Notes: generated by a model from the sequence alone, not told the origin. A stretch of 15,491 bases of DNA from DAOTUL01 sp034437435 (GCA_964417785.1 CAYQJO010000092.1:1-15491); one strand, 5' to 3'. Shown: positions 1 to 7,858, counted from the stretch's first letter. A program made the numbers and translations.

Positions 1-31
1 ATGGTCCCTCTTTTTTGCGTTACGGGTAACT

Positions 32-1672
32 CTAGTACATTCCGTCCATACCACCACCACCAGCCGGCATTGACGGGGCTTCTTCCGGAATGTCGGTAAT
101 CAGGGCTTCGGTGGTGAGGATCATACTGGCGATGGAAGCTGCGTTCTCAACTGCACCGCGTGTCACTTTGGCGGGATCAGGGATACCAGCTTCGATCATA
201 TCGACATACTCATTGGACATGACGTTGTAGCCGACGCGATGGTTCTTGCGGCTCTTCTGCAGACGGCGAACGTTTTCAATGATGACCGCACCATCGGCAC
301 CCGCGTTCGCAGCGATCTTGCGCATCGGCACTTCGAGAGCCTTACGCATGATAACGACACCGGTGTTCTCATCGTCGTAGTCCAGCTTGAATTTATCCAG
401 TGAGGATATGGCGTTGATGAGGGCAACACCACCACCGGGTACCACACCTTCTTCAACCGAGGCGCGGGCGGCGCTCAGGGCGTCTTCCACGCGATGCTTC
501 TTCTCTTTCAGTTCGGTCTCGGTGGCAGCACCCACGCGGATCACAGCCACACCACCAGCCAGCTTCGCCAGTCGTTCCTGGAGCTTCTCACGGTCGTAGT
601 CGCTGGTGCTAATTTCGACCTCACGGCGGATCTCTTCGATACGACCCTGGATGGCGCTATCATCACCGGCACCGTCCACGATGACGGTATCGTCTTTGGT
701 GCTGACCACTTTGGCAGCACGGCCCAGGTCCTGCAGGGTGACACTTTCCAGCTTGCGACCGGTCTCTTCACTGATGACGGTACCACCGGTGAGGATAGCG
801 ATGTCACGCAGCATAGCCTTACGGCGATCACCAAAGCCAGGAGCCTTGATCGCCAGAACATTCAGCATACCGCGCAGCTTGTTCAGCACCAGAGTTGCCA
901 GGGCTTCACCGTCAACATCTTCGGCGACAATCACAAATTCACGCTTGCCAATCTGGACCAGCTTTTCCAGCACCGGAACAATGTCCTGAGCAGCGCTGAT
1001 TTTCTTGTCGTAGATGAGGATATAGGGTTCCTCAATGCTGGCTTCCATCGACTCGGGGTTGCTGATGAAGTAGGGGCTGATGTAGCCACGATCAAACTGC
1101 ATACCCTCGACGTACTCGGTCTCGAATTCCAGACCGCGACTTTCCTCAACGGTGACAACACCGTCTTTACCGACTTTGTCCATCACTTCAGCGATCAGGT
1201 TGCCGATTTCCTCGTCCTGGGCGGAAACGCTGGCAACGCTGGCGATTTCGGCACGGGTCTCGATGGGGGTAGCCTGGTCCAGGATGTTCTGAGCAACGAC
1301 CTCAGCGGCGGCCAGGATACCGCGCTTGAGCAGCATCGGGTTGGCACCGGCGGCCACGTTCTTCAGACCTTCGCGCACGATAGCCTGAGCCAGCACGGTC
1401 GCGGTGGTGGTACCATCACCGGCGATGTCGTTGGTCTTGGTGGCGGCTTCCTTTAGAAGCTGCGCACCCATATTCTCAAACGGGTCTTCCAGTTCAATTT
1501 CTTTGGCAACCGTCACGCCGTCATGGGTCACGGTCGGAGCGCCAAACTTCTTGTCCAGGGCGACGTTACGACCTTTTGGACCGAGGGTTGTGCTTACGGC
1601 GTCAGCAACAGAGTCCACACCCTGCTGCAATTTACGGCGAGCTTCTTCTCTAAATACAAGCTGTTTAGGCAT
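32..1672 (-). CDS. groEL: Chaperonin GroEL (Hsp60), large subunit
   Basis: ATP-dependent chaperonin subunit that forms double heptameric rings with the GroES lid and folds cytosolic proteins. The 546-residue length is normal for the family. Seen directly: the N-terminal TLGPKGRNV motif (residues 29-37), the nucleotide-binding GDGTTTAT box starting at residue 85 with the catalytic-site Asp86, the VEEGVVPGGGVAL chaperonin signature in the second equatorial segment, and a Gly/Met-rich tail ending GGGGMDGMY. The ATG at 1672 is preceded by a GAGGAG ribosome site at 1681-1686, 8 bases away. It lies 23 bases downstream of groES and is surely co-transcribed from the promoter/CIRCE region at 2007-2075. 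The 31 bases after the stop hold only a short GTTAC/GTAAC palindrome without a T-run, so no convincing terminator is seen inside the window. Confidence 0.99.
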   Translation of the reverse strand: MPKQLVFREEARRKLQQGVDSVADAVSTTLGPKGRNVALDKKFGAPTVTHDGVTVAKEIELEDPFENMGAQLLKEAATKTNDIAGDGTTTATVLAQAIVREGLKNVAAGANPMLLKRGILAAAEVVAQNILDQATPIETRAEIASVASVSAQDEEIGNLIAEVMDKVGKDGVVTVEESRGLEFETEYVEGMQFDRGYISPYFISNPESMEASIEEPYILIYDKKISAAQDIVPVLEKLVQIGKREFVIVAEDVDGEALATLVLNKLRGMLNVLAIKAPGFGDRRKAMLRDIAILTGGTVISEETGRKLESVTLQDLGRAAKVVSTKDDTVIVDGAGDDSAIQGRIEEIRREVEISTSDYDREKLQERLAKLAGGVAVIRVGAATETELKEKKHRVEDALSAARASVEEGVVPGGGVALINAISSLDKFKLDYDDENTGVVIMRKALEVPMRKIAANAGADGAVIIENVRRLQKSRKNHRVGYNVMSNEYVDMIEAGIPDPAKVTRGAVENAASIASMILTTEALITDIPEEAPSMPAGGGGMDGMY

Positions 1673-1695
1673 GGATTGATCTCCTCATTAACTCG

Positions 1696-1989
<294 letters not shown>

Positions 1990-2006
1990 TAGATCCTCCT
2001 GTGAAT

Positions 2007-2033
2007 TTAGCACTCAGAGAGTTCGATTGCTAA
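2007..2033 (-). promoter_or_regulatory. CIRCE operator (HrcA-binding inverted repeat)
   Basis: The plus strand reads TTAGCACTC, nine bases, then GATTGCTAA. This matches the established CIRCE consensus TTAGCACTC-N9-GAGTGCTAA at 17 of 18 arm positions, with one mismatch in the promoter-proximal arm. It lies just downstream of the predicted transcription start and just upstream of the groES ribosome site, the usual CIRCE position. Its presence implies that an HrcA repressor is encoded elsewhere in the genome and that groESL is released on heat or misfolding stress. Confidence 0.95.
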
Positions 2034-2046
2034 CTTATCCAGCAAG

Positions 2047-2075
2047 AGAATAGCATAGACAGCATACAGCGTCAA
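2047..2075 (-). promoter_or_regulatory. groESL sigma70-type promoter
   Basis: Reading the minus strand, a -35 box TTGACG (2070-2075) is followed after exactly 17 bases by TATTCT (2047-2052), with an extended -10 TG two bases before it (TGC-TATTCT). Transcription would begin near 2040, so the CIRCE element at 2007-2033 falls in the first bases of the transcript, well placed for repression by HrcA. Confidence 0.8.
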
Positions 2076-2090
2076 CGCGCTTTCAGATTT

Positions 2091-2117
2091 CTAGCAAAGT
2101 TCTTATACTTTTGCTAG
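2091..2117. repeat. Inverted repeat upstream of groESL promoter
   Basis: CTAGCAAA (2091-2098) and TTTGCTAG (2110-2117) form a perfect 8-bp inverted repeat around an 11-base AT-rich spacer. It lies about 16 bases upstream of the groESL -35 box and 34 bases downstream of the stop codon of the membrane protein gene. No U-run follows on either strand, so an intrinsic terminator is not well supported. It could be an operator for a second regulator or a weak processing hairpin. Confidence 0.5.
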
Positions 2118-2151
2118 CAGTTTGTCACATCGGCATCAGGGTTGACCCAGT

Positions 2152-4245
2152 TCACCGCGAAAGGTTCCCAAATGTGAGCCGATCCACCAGAATACCCAGG
2201 GTCCGGTCACCTGCCGCTTCGCCCTCTCCATAATCCAGCGTCAACCGCACCGTCGGATCATCGACCGTGAGCGTAAACGTATAATCCGCCAGTCCTGCGC
2301 TGCTGATCTCAAACTCGGCCACCGGCTCATCGTTGACCAGCACCGCCACCGGACGCTCCCGCAGATGGGCCTGCACGGTCAACGTGGCGGTATATTCCCC
2401 TGGCGGCAGGTCAAAATACAGATTGGCATGTGGCTGGCGGTCGCCGGTCCAACGGGCGCTGATTCCGGCGATGTCTTCGGACCAGTACCAGCCCCAGCCG
2501 GTGTAGCGTTCATCGCCAAATGCGCCTATATCAATCTGGTAAACACCCGGCTCGATCTCCGGCGGAATAAGCGGCGGACAACCATCCGGATGCCAACTTG
2601 TACGATAGGCGATGGCGTCGCCTTCCAGATAGACCGGGCAGAGCAAATCGCGCTGACTGTTGAAATAGCCGGTGATCTCGCGCACCGCTTCCGGATTTTG
2701 CCAGATGGTATCCTTGTGCAGGACAATATAGCCGAGCGGCCATTCCGGGATGATGCGCTGCAACTGCGCCCGCACCTGATCCGGGTCCAGGTCGCGCCGC
2801 TGACCGAGCCAACTTAAAAGCGGGTCATCGGTGCGCAGGTACCAGAAATGCTCCAACGGCGCACGGGCGATGAACCCGTTAATCACCCGCTGGCCGTGAT
2901 CGAGTGCATAATACTGGAAGGCGATGGCAGTATCGTTGCCGATCAAGACCTCACCACTCCCGGCCCCGGTGGGAGCCTGCACAATCACATATTCGTATGG
3001 TTCCTCGCCCATCGCCTCGTAAAAATCGTAGTGCTGCACGACCGGCACGACCGGTCCCGGTTGATACAGGCGCAAAGACACCGCCATCACCATAAACGCC
3101 GCCACCAGCGTAGGGGCGCGTCGTGACGCGCCCTCTTGACGTCCGCCGTTTGGCGCAACCGGCCACGATTTCGCCACAAACATCATCCCGGCGATGACAT
3201 ACACCGGGGCCATCCGCCAGGGCATGCGGAAATTGCCATCGGTCAGATCGAAGAACCAGCGGTAAAAAGGCAGTGACGGTCCCAGGGCGATCAGCAGCGG
3301 TGGGACCATCAAGCCGAACCATAACCATCGTTCCCGCTTACCGCGCCCAAAAATCACGCTCACTAACACCGCCAGCGCCACGAACCCGCCGACCGTCGGT
3401 ACATCCCAGTGCCACCATGCGTCATGCGTCCACAGAAAGCCCGTCAATGGGATTCCGGGCCGCCCGTCGATCTCACCCGGTACCAGTGTCCCCTGGAAGT
3501 TAAACAAATAGGGCAGCGGACCAGCGAACCACAGCAGAATCAAGGCTGCCGCCGGAGCCACAAACGCCGCCAGCACAGCCGGTACCCGCCGTGACGTATG
3601 CCACAGCGTCCATAAGCCATAGGGGACCAGCAGCATCGCCAGCAGCAGCACCAGTTGTAAGCCGGTCAGCACCATCAGCCAAAGACCAAGCGCCTGCAAA
3701 GCCATCCATCCGAATACTCGCCGGTCGCCGCCTTCAACAGCCTTCACCGTCCGCTGCCACAAATATAGATGAACCGGCAGCCAGAACCAGCCGATCAGGT
3801 TGAGGTGCGTGTTGTAGTAGAAATAGCGGATGACCGGCGTGACCTGAAGCACCGCCCCACCCAGGAACGCCAGTCCGGGCGATGCGCCTTCATGCCGCAA
3901 AAAAGCGAAGAAGACATAGCCTTGCAGGACGGCACCGGCGATGATAATCACGGTCATCGCCGTCAGGGTGCCGGTGATCGGTTCCAGCACCGCCCATAAT
4001 GGATACCAGAAAACGGCCAGCGTTGCATATGCCATGTTGTTGGTATACGGGAACATCACAAAATTCGACTCGTAGACCGACAGATCAGGCGTCGTCAAAG
4101 CATGGCGTATCCACCAGAAGTTCCAGTGAAAATGAAAGTAATCGTATCCGGCAGCATGGGTGCCGTTGTTGAAGATCAACGGATGCAGCACCAACAGCGC
4201 CAGCAGCGTATAGGCCAGCAGCGCCAGTGTACGCAGCTTACGCAT
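2152..4245 (-). CDS. Polytopic membrane protein, GT-C glycosyltransferase-like, with extracytoplasmic beta-rich C-terminus
   Basis: 697 residues. The first ~370 residues contain a Lys/Arg-started signal anchor and about ten strongly hydrophobic segments. The first external loop has an aspartate (GYDYFHFHWNFWW, Asp35), the place where GT-C lipid-linked-sugar transferases carry an acidic catalytic residue. Residues ~390-570 form a soluble loop domain, and residues ~575-697 look like a beta-sandwich (EYTATLTVQAH, VAVLVNDEPVAEFE, VRLTLDYGEG) similar in style to carbohydrate-binding modules. I cannot name the acceptor or donor, and the enzyme assignment is an inference from topology. The ATG sits inside the last codons of the upstream lipoprotein gene (8-base overlap), so translation is probably coupled. 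An alternative is a non-enzymatic membrane protein of the YfhO/DUF type. Confidence 0.7.
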   Translation of the reverse strand: MRKLRTLALLAYTLLALLVLHPLIFNNGTHAAGYDYFHFHWNFWWIRHALTTPDLSVYESNFVMFPYTNNMAYATLAVFWYPLWAVLEPITGTLTAMTVIIIAGAVLQGYVFFAFLRHEGASPGLAFLGGAVLQVTPVIRYFYYNTHLNLIGWFWLPVHLYLWQRTVKAVEGGDRRVFGWMALQALGLWLMVLTGLQLVLLLAMLLVPYGLWTLWHTSRRVPAVLAAFVAPAAALILLWFAGPLPYLFNFQGTLVPGEIDGRPGIPLTGFLWTHDAWWHWDVPTVGGFVALAVLVSVIFGRGKRERWLWFGLMVPPLLIALGPSLPFYRWFFDLTDGNFRMPWRMAPVYVIAGMMFVAKSWPVAPNGGRQEGASRRAPTLVAAFMVMAVSLRLYQPGPVVPVVQHYDFYEAMGEEPYEYVIVQAPTGAGSGEVLIGNDTAIAFQYYALDHGQRVINGFIARAPLEHFWYLRTDDPLLSWLGQRRDLDPDQVRAQLQRIIPEWPLGYIVLHKDTIWQNPEAVREITGYFNSQRDLLCPVYLEGDAIAYRTSWHPDGCPPLIPPEIEPGVYQIDIGAFGDERYTGWGWYWSEDIAGISARWTGDRQPHANLYFDLPPGEYTATLTVQAHLRERPVAVLVNDEPVAEFEISSAGLADYTFTLTVDDPTVRLTLDYGEGEAAGDRTLGILVDRLTFGNLSR

Positions 4246-4975
4246 CGTCGTCTTTCACACAGCGGAATCCAATAAACCAGTCCCGGTGTTCCGGGTCAGC
4301 CCGGAAACGCTTGGCCGCGCTCACGCCGAAGTCGATGTAGCTGGCGACACCGCCGCGATATACCCGTGTACCATCAATATCACCCGCCGTCTCACGGCCA
4401 TCGTCGGCGTCGTAGGGATAGGCGGCGTAGACGCTGTTGGTCCACTCCCACACATTGCCGGCCATATCCATCGCGCCCACCCAGGATGCTCCTTCAGGAT
4501 AGGTGCCGACATCAACGGATTGGGTGTTGTTGTTGCGGTCGAACACCAGCATCGTCTCGTCCATCTCATTGCCCCAGGGATAGATCAGGCTGTCGGGACC
4601 GCGTGCGGCATATTCCCACTCGGCCTCGCTCGGCAAACGCATGCCGCGATCCGCGCAGAAATGGCGGGCCTCATACCACGTCAGGTTCTCACGCGGACGG
4701 TTCGCGCCGGGGAACGCGCCTTCGCTGCCGAACAGGGTGTTGGTCACTTCGTAGCGGTCAATCCAGAACGGCTCATCGAAGCAGACTTCGTGTTCCGGAC
4801 GCTCATCGCGTCGACCGGCGTCATGCCCCATCGTAAAGCATCCCGGTGGCACCCTGACCATCTCGGCTCCGCCATGTTCCTCGATGACGGGCGTCCAATC
4901 AGCGTTGGAGTTCACGCGGTCGGAGTCGCAGGCGGCCAACAGGAGCAAGATTATCATGATTATTGTTGACCTCAC
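4238..4975 (-). CDS. Lipoprotein with formylglycine-generating-enzyme (SUMF1/EgtB-type) fold, probably not a true FGE
   Basis: About 245 residues from a GTG at 4975. The N-terminus MRSTIIMIILLLLAAC is a compact lipoprotein signal with lipidated Cys16. The rest is an FGE-sulfatase/SUMF1 C-type-lectin-like domain. Seen: MVRVPPGCFTMG, WIDRYEVTN, the WYEARHFCADRGMRLPSEAEWEYAARG block, YPWGNE, DMAGNVWEWT, VYRGG and the closing GFRC. In real FGEs the segment after RGG carries the copper-binding catalytic cysteines; here it reads VASYIDFGVSAAKR with no Cys, so sulfatase-activating chemistry is unlikely. A longer in-frame reading to 5086 would translate the repeat element and overlap the upstream gene, so I reject it. 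Ribosome-site strength is poor. The downstream membrane protein overlaps it by 8 bases. Confidence 0.85.
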   Translation of the reverse strand: MRSTIIMIILLLLAACDSDRVNSNADWTPVIEEHGGAEMVRVPPGCFTMGHDAGRRDERPEHEVCFDEPFWIDRYEVTNTLFGSEGAFPGANRPRENLTWYEARHFCADRGMRLPSEAEWEYAARGPDSLIYPWGNEMDETMLVFDRNNNTQSVDVGTYPEGASWVGAMDMAGNVWEWTNSVYAAYPYDADDGRETAGDIDGTRVYRGGVASYIDFGVSAAKRFRADPEHRDWFIGFRCVKDDDA

Positions 4976-5039
4976 CCCCGTCTCACGGTGCAAGCCACCC
5001 CCTCTCCATTGCAATGGAGAAGGAGAAGCGGGGTGAGGT
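4969..5039. repeat. 71-bp terminal-inverted-repeat element, copy 1
   Basis: Bounded by perfect 10-bp inverted ends ACCTCACCCC (4969-4978) and GGGGTGAGGT (5030-5039), with an internal 18-bp perfect palindrome centred on CCATTGCAATGG (5003-5020). The same ends and the same CCCTCTCC/GGAGA core recur at 10561-10654. It occupies almost the whole gap between the SH3b protein gene and the lipoprotein gene. Its outer arm contains the GTG used as the lipoprotein start. It looks like a small non-coding palindromic (REP or MITE-like) repeat; no target-site duplication is visible. Confidence 0.85.
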
Positions 5040-5048
5040 GTGGTATAT

Positions 5049-6464
5049 CTACGGTTCATTTGCAACATAATCCTCGCAGGTGCCACTGAACCACATACTC
5101 GGCGGGCAGTCAGGATCAGGGTCCATCGCCCGCGTTACATTGATGGACGTGGTACACATTACCTCGCCGTTCTGAAACGCCGTGACCTCGTAGGAGAAGG
5201 GTGGCATACGCGAATTATCGTTCAGGAGCGGAGTCATGGTATCCACCCGAACGCTGGTCTCCGCGCCCCGGGTGTTGAAGGCGCTGACCGGCTCGCCCCG
5301 CGAGTTAATCAGAGTCACCCGGTAGGATGTGGCACCGGGAGCCGGGTCCCAGTAGAAACGCACATAGCCAAAATGCACGATGTCCAGTGGGTGCGTGGGC
5401 CGGAAGCCGCTGCAATCACCGACAACTTGCGGTGGTGGCGCGGAATCGGACTGGGATCCAGGTTCCGGCGCACCCTCACGCGGAACTGCCGCCGCCAGAC
5501 TGGCCTGCATCTGGGCGACTTCCAGCGCTGTCGGCACATTGACCTGCTCCGGCAGCAGCGTATCCAGTTGCGCCAGTTCAGCCGGGTTGATGGCTTCGAT
5601 CTGCGCCCAGACCGCCGCATCGGTGCCGCAGTTCAAGGAAACGGTCTCGAATCCACGCGGCAGACCGAAAGCGTAATCGTCCAGCCACGCTTCACCATCG
5701 ACCGCTATCAAACGGGTAGCACGGCACACCGTATCCCCGGTGACACCTTCCGGCAGCACGGTTTGATAAGCAGGATCAGCCGCGAACTCAGCGTAGGAAC
5801 GGGCTTCAGCCTGCACGACGACCGTATCCAGCAGGTGCAATGCCGCTTCGTTGATCGTCAGCCGCACCGGTTGGGTTTCCAGACCATCGATCACCAGGGC
5901 CGCGCAGTTTCCCGTCACCAGGTCGAATGCCTGCAAGGACGATAATCCATCCATCACCGGCAGTTGATCCAGGCCATCGCCATAAACCAGCGAGGCGAAT
6001 ACCCAGGCCGGTGTATCCTCATAGGTCACGCGCAGCCACTCACGATCCGGGCTGAGACTATCCGCCGGGAGTTGTGTCCCCGGCGGAACACTGGCAAGCA
6101 CCGTATGCTGTGTGCCGGGACGCGACCGCAAATTGATGTCGCCCGATGCGATGGTCATCACCGGCTCGACGAGTGTCAGTGTGTCCTCCGGACTGACGGT
6201 GTTCACCAGTTGCACATCGCCCAGCAGTGTATAGATCACGCCAGAGCCGATGAGCGGCAAACCGGCAAAGGTGTTGACCACCGCAGACTGACCAGCGGCA
6301 GTTGTCACCCCTTCCGCTGGTATCGGGCTGGCCGCACCGTCCAGGCAGACGTAACCACGCGGTAGATCACCACAGGATGCCACCGTCAGGGGTTCGCAGG
6401 TTTCCTGGGCCGCAGACCTGAAGGGAAAGAGCAAAATAATGAGAATAGCAATCGCAGCTTTCAA
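5049..6464 (-). CDS. Secreted protein with bacterial SH3 domain and fibronectin-III-like domain
   Basis: About 471 residues from a TTG at 6464. The start is preceded by AGGGTGAG and gives a classic signal peptide (MKAAIAILIILLFPFRSAA, cleavage before Gln20). GTG codons at 6473 and 6509 are alternatives, but neither has a good ribosome site and the latter lies close to the predicted -10 box. Residues ~105-160 are an SH3b domain (INLRSRPGT, EWLRVTY, AWVFASLVYG), a fold that usually binds peptidoglycan peptides or mediates extracellular contacts. Residues ~355-440 resemble a fibronectin type III or Ig-like beta-sandwich (FYWDPAPGATSYRVTL). Several Cys residues suggest disulfides. The middle has no recognisable family. 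It is followed by the FGE-fold lipoprotein and the GT-C-like gene on the same strand. Substrate or partner unknown. Confidence 0.82.
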   Translation of the reverse strand: MKAAIAILIILLFPFRSAAQETCEPLTVASCGDLPRGYVCLDGAASPIPAEGVTTAAGQSAVVNTFAGLPLIGSGVIYTLLGDVQLVNTVSPEDTLTLVEPVMTIASGDINLRSRPGTQHTVLASVPPGTQLPADSLSPDREWLRVTYEDTPAWVFASLVYGDGLDQLPVMDGLSSLQAFDLVTGNCAALVIDGLETQPVRLTINEAALHLLDTVVVQAEARSYAEFAADPAYQTVLPEGVTGDTVCRATRLIAVDGEAWLDDYAFGLPRGFETVSLNCGTDAAVWAQIEAINPAELAQLDTLLPEQVNVPTALEVAQMQASLAAAVPREGAPEPGSQSDSAPPPQVVGDCSGFRPTHPLDIVHFGYVRFYWDPAPGATSYRVTLINSRGEPVSAFNTRGAETSVRVDTMTPLLNDNSRMPPFSYEVTAFQNGEVMCTTSINVTRAMDPDPDCPPSMWFSGTCEDYVANEP

Positions 6465-6497
6465 TAGTCTCACCCTGATTGATTGTGCCGTTGGTAA

Positions 6498-6525
6498 ATG
6501 ATAAAGCACTGTACAAACAATGCAA
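6498..6525 (-). promoter_or_regulatory. Predicted promoter for the SH3b protein gene
   Basis: On the minus strand TTGCAT (6520-6525), 16 bases, TATCAT (6498-6503). This would start transcription near 6490 and leave a short leader carrying AGGGTGAG before the TTG start at 6464. It overlaps the region of the divergent cytochrome b promoter, so the two directions may compete. Confidence 0.45.
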
Positions 6526-6531
6526 GACGTG

Positions 6532-6540
6532 TGTTATATT
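6532..6540 (+). promoter_or_regulatory. Extended -10 promoter immediately before cytochrome b start
   Basis: TGT-TATATT is an extended -10 element that ends six bases before the ATG at 6547. A recognisable -35 is absent at the 17-base position (TACAAA). This geometry places the transcript start on or one base before the A of the start codon. No Shine-Dalgarno sequence is present, so the mRNA would be leaderless. Confidence 0.5.
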
Positions 6541-6546
6541 CGCGGC

Positions 6547-7854
6547 ATGGAAAAACAATCAACAGCCGAAGATCGCCGGCGGCAGCGGCAGGCGATGAAT
6601 GATCTGATCTTGCATCTGCACCCACCCAAGGTACCGGCGGATTCTTTGCGTTTCACCTATACCTTTGGACTGGGTGGATTGTCGATTCTGTTGTTTTTCA
6701 TCTGCATCGCCACCGGCCTGCTGCTGATGTTCGCCTATACTCCGGCCCCGGACCAGGCCTACCGCAGCATGATCAACCTGCGCACCGAAATCGCTTTCGG
6801 CCAGCTTATCCGCAACATTCATCATTGGAGCGCCAATCTGCTGCTGCTGGTGGCCTTTTTGCACATGCTGCGTGTGTTCTACACCAGCGCCCACCGTCCG
6901 CCGCGTGCGCTCAACTGGCAGTTGGGGCTGGTGCTGCTGTTCCTGTCGATTGCCGCCAGCTTCACCGGCTATTTGCTCCCCTGGGATCAACTGGCCTACT
7001 GGGCGGTGACGGTCGTCGGCAGCATGATTAACCATATTCCGTTTGTGGGCGACACTGTGCGCGATATGCTGCTCGGTGGCCGGACCGTCGGCGAGGCCAC
7101 GCTGCGCAACTTCTACGTCCTGCATGTAATGGTCATCCCGCTGCTGTTTCTGGTTTTCGGTGTGTACCATATCTGGCGGGTGCGCAAGGACAAAATCAGC
7201 GTGCCGCGTCTACCTGCCGAGACGGAGACCAACCGCCCGCCGATCAAGCGGGTGACGACCATCCCGCATCTGGTCGGGCGCGAGGTCAACGTTGGCCTGA
7301 TCGTCATCGCGCTGCTGCTGACCTGGGCCACTTTTGTCGATGCACCCCTGGGAGCCGCCGCCAATCCCAACGAACCGCCCAATCCGACCAAGACCGCATG
7401 GTATTTCATGGGTTTGCAGGAACTCCTGCTGCATTTTGAACCAACTTTTGCCGTGTTGATTATCCCGGCGCTGGCGGTGGCTGCGCTGGTGATCGTGCCG
7501 TATCTGGCCGACGAACACGATTACACCGGCGTCTGGTTCTGGACGGCGACCGGTCGCCGGGTTGCTGGTTGGAGTCTGGTATTCGGCGCAATCGTGACCG
7601 TTGCCTTTGTGCTGTTGAGTGAAAGTCTCGATCTAGCGACCCGGTTGGATACGCTGCCGGTGTGGATCACCAACGGTGTGATTCCGCTGCTGATTTTCGC
7701 CCTGCCGGTCATCGTCTTTGTGTGGTGGCTGCGGCGGCGCGGTGAGCAAACCCGGCTGGCGCTTTTCACCATCGTATTGTCTGCTTTTGTCACGCTGACT
7801 ATCATCGGCAACCTGTTTCGCGGGACCGGTATGGCACTGATCTGGCCGGTATAA
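6547..7854 (+). CDS. Single-chain b6-type cytochrome b of a quinol:electron-acceptor oxidoreductase
   Basis: Membrane core of a bc/b6f-like complex that oxidises quinol (probably menaquinol) and passes electrons to the Rieske protein and hemes. 435 residues with eight or more membrane helices; the b6 half and subunit-IV half are fused. Heme ligands are His92/His106 and His193/His208. The 15-residue step of the second pair is the cytochrome b6 pattern rather than the mitochondrial 14. LPWDQLAYWAVTV also matches b6. The position equivalent to the heme-ci cysteine of b6 appears to be Gly41. The Qo motif PEWY reads TAWY (283-286). The ATG at 6547 is preferred over 6520 because the extended -10 box lies between them. 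First gene of the operon with the Rieske protein and cytochrome c fusion. Confidence 0.93.
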   Translation: MEKQSTAEDRRRQRQAMNDLILHLHPPKVPADSLRFTYTFGLGGLSILLFFICIATGLLLMFAYTPAPDQAYRSMINLRTEIAFGQLIRNIHHWSANLLLLVAFLHMLRVFYTSAHRPPRALNWQLGLVLLFLSIAASFTGYLLPWDQLAYWAVTVVGSMINHIPFVGDTVRDMLLGGRTVGEATLRNFYVLHVMVIPLLFLVFGVYHIWRVRKDKISVPRLPAETETNRPPIKRVTTIPHLVGREVNVGLIVIALLLTWATFVDAPLGAAANPNEPPNPTKTAWYFMGLQELLLHFEPTFAVLIIPALAVAALVIVPYLADEHDYTGVWFWTATGRRVAGWSLVFGAIVTVAFVLLSESLDLATRLDTLPVWITNGVIPLLIFALPVIVFVWWLRRRGEQTRLALFTIVLSAFVTLTIIGNLFRGTGMALIWPV

Positions 7855-7858
7855 GGTA

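Noticed and set aside
1..31. Possible groEL terminator (GTTAC-CC-GTAAC palindrome)
   Set aside because: Stem of five pairs with a two-base loop, not followed by a T-run in the transcript direction.
494..1456. 320-codon open frame on the plus strand opposite groEL
   Set aside because: It is the antisense of an unmistakable groEL gene; the frame stays open because of GC-biased third codon positions, and it has no family motifs.
4976..5086. N-terminal extension of the FGE-fold protein to 5086
   Set aside because: It would translate the palindromic repeat, overlap the upstream gene and bury the lipoprotein signal peptide inside the protein.
5040..5945. 301-codon plus-strand frame opposite the SH3b protein gene
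   Set aside because: Arg/Gln/His-rich shadow composition, no ribosome site, and the opposite strand has a signal peptide and recognisable SH3b domain.
6559..7170. 203-codon minus-strand frame opposite cytochrome b
   Set aside because: Gln/His-rich antisense shadow of a gene with all its heme ligands.
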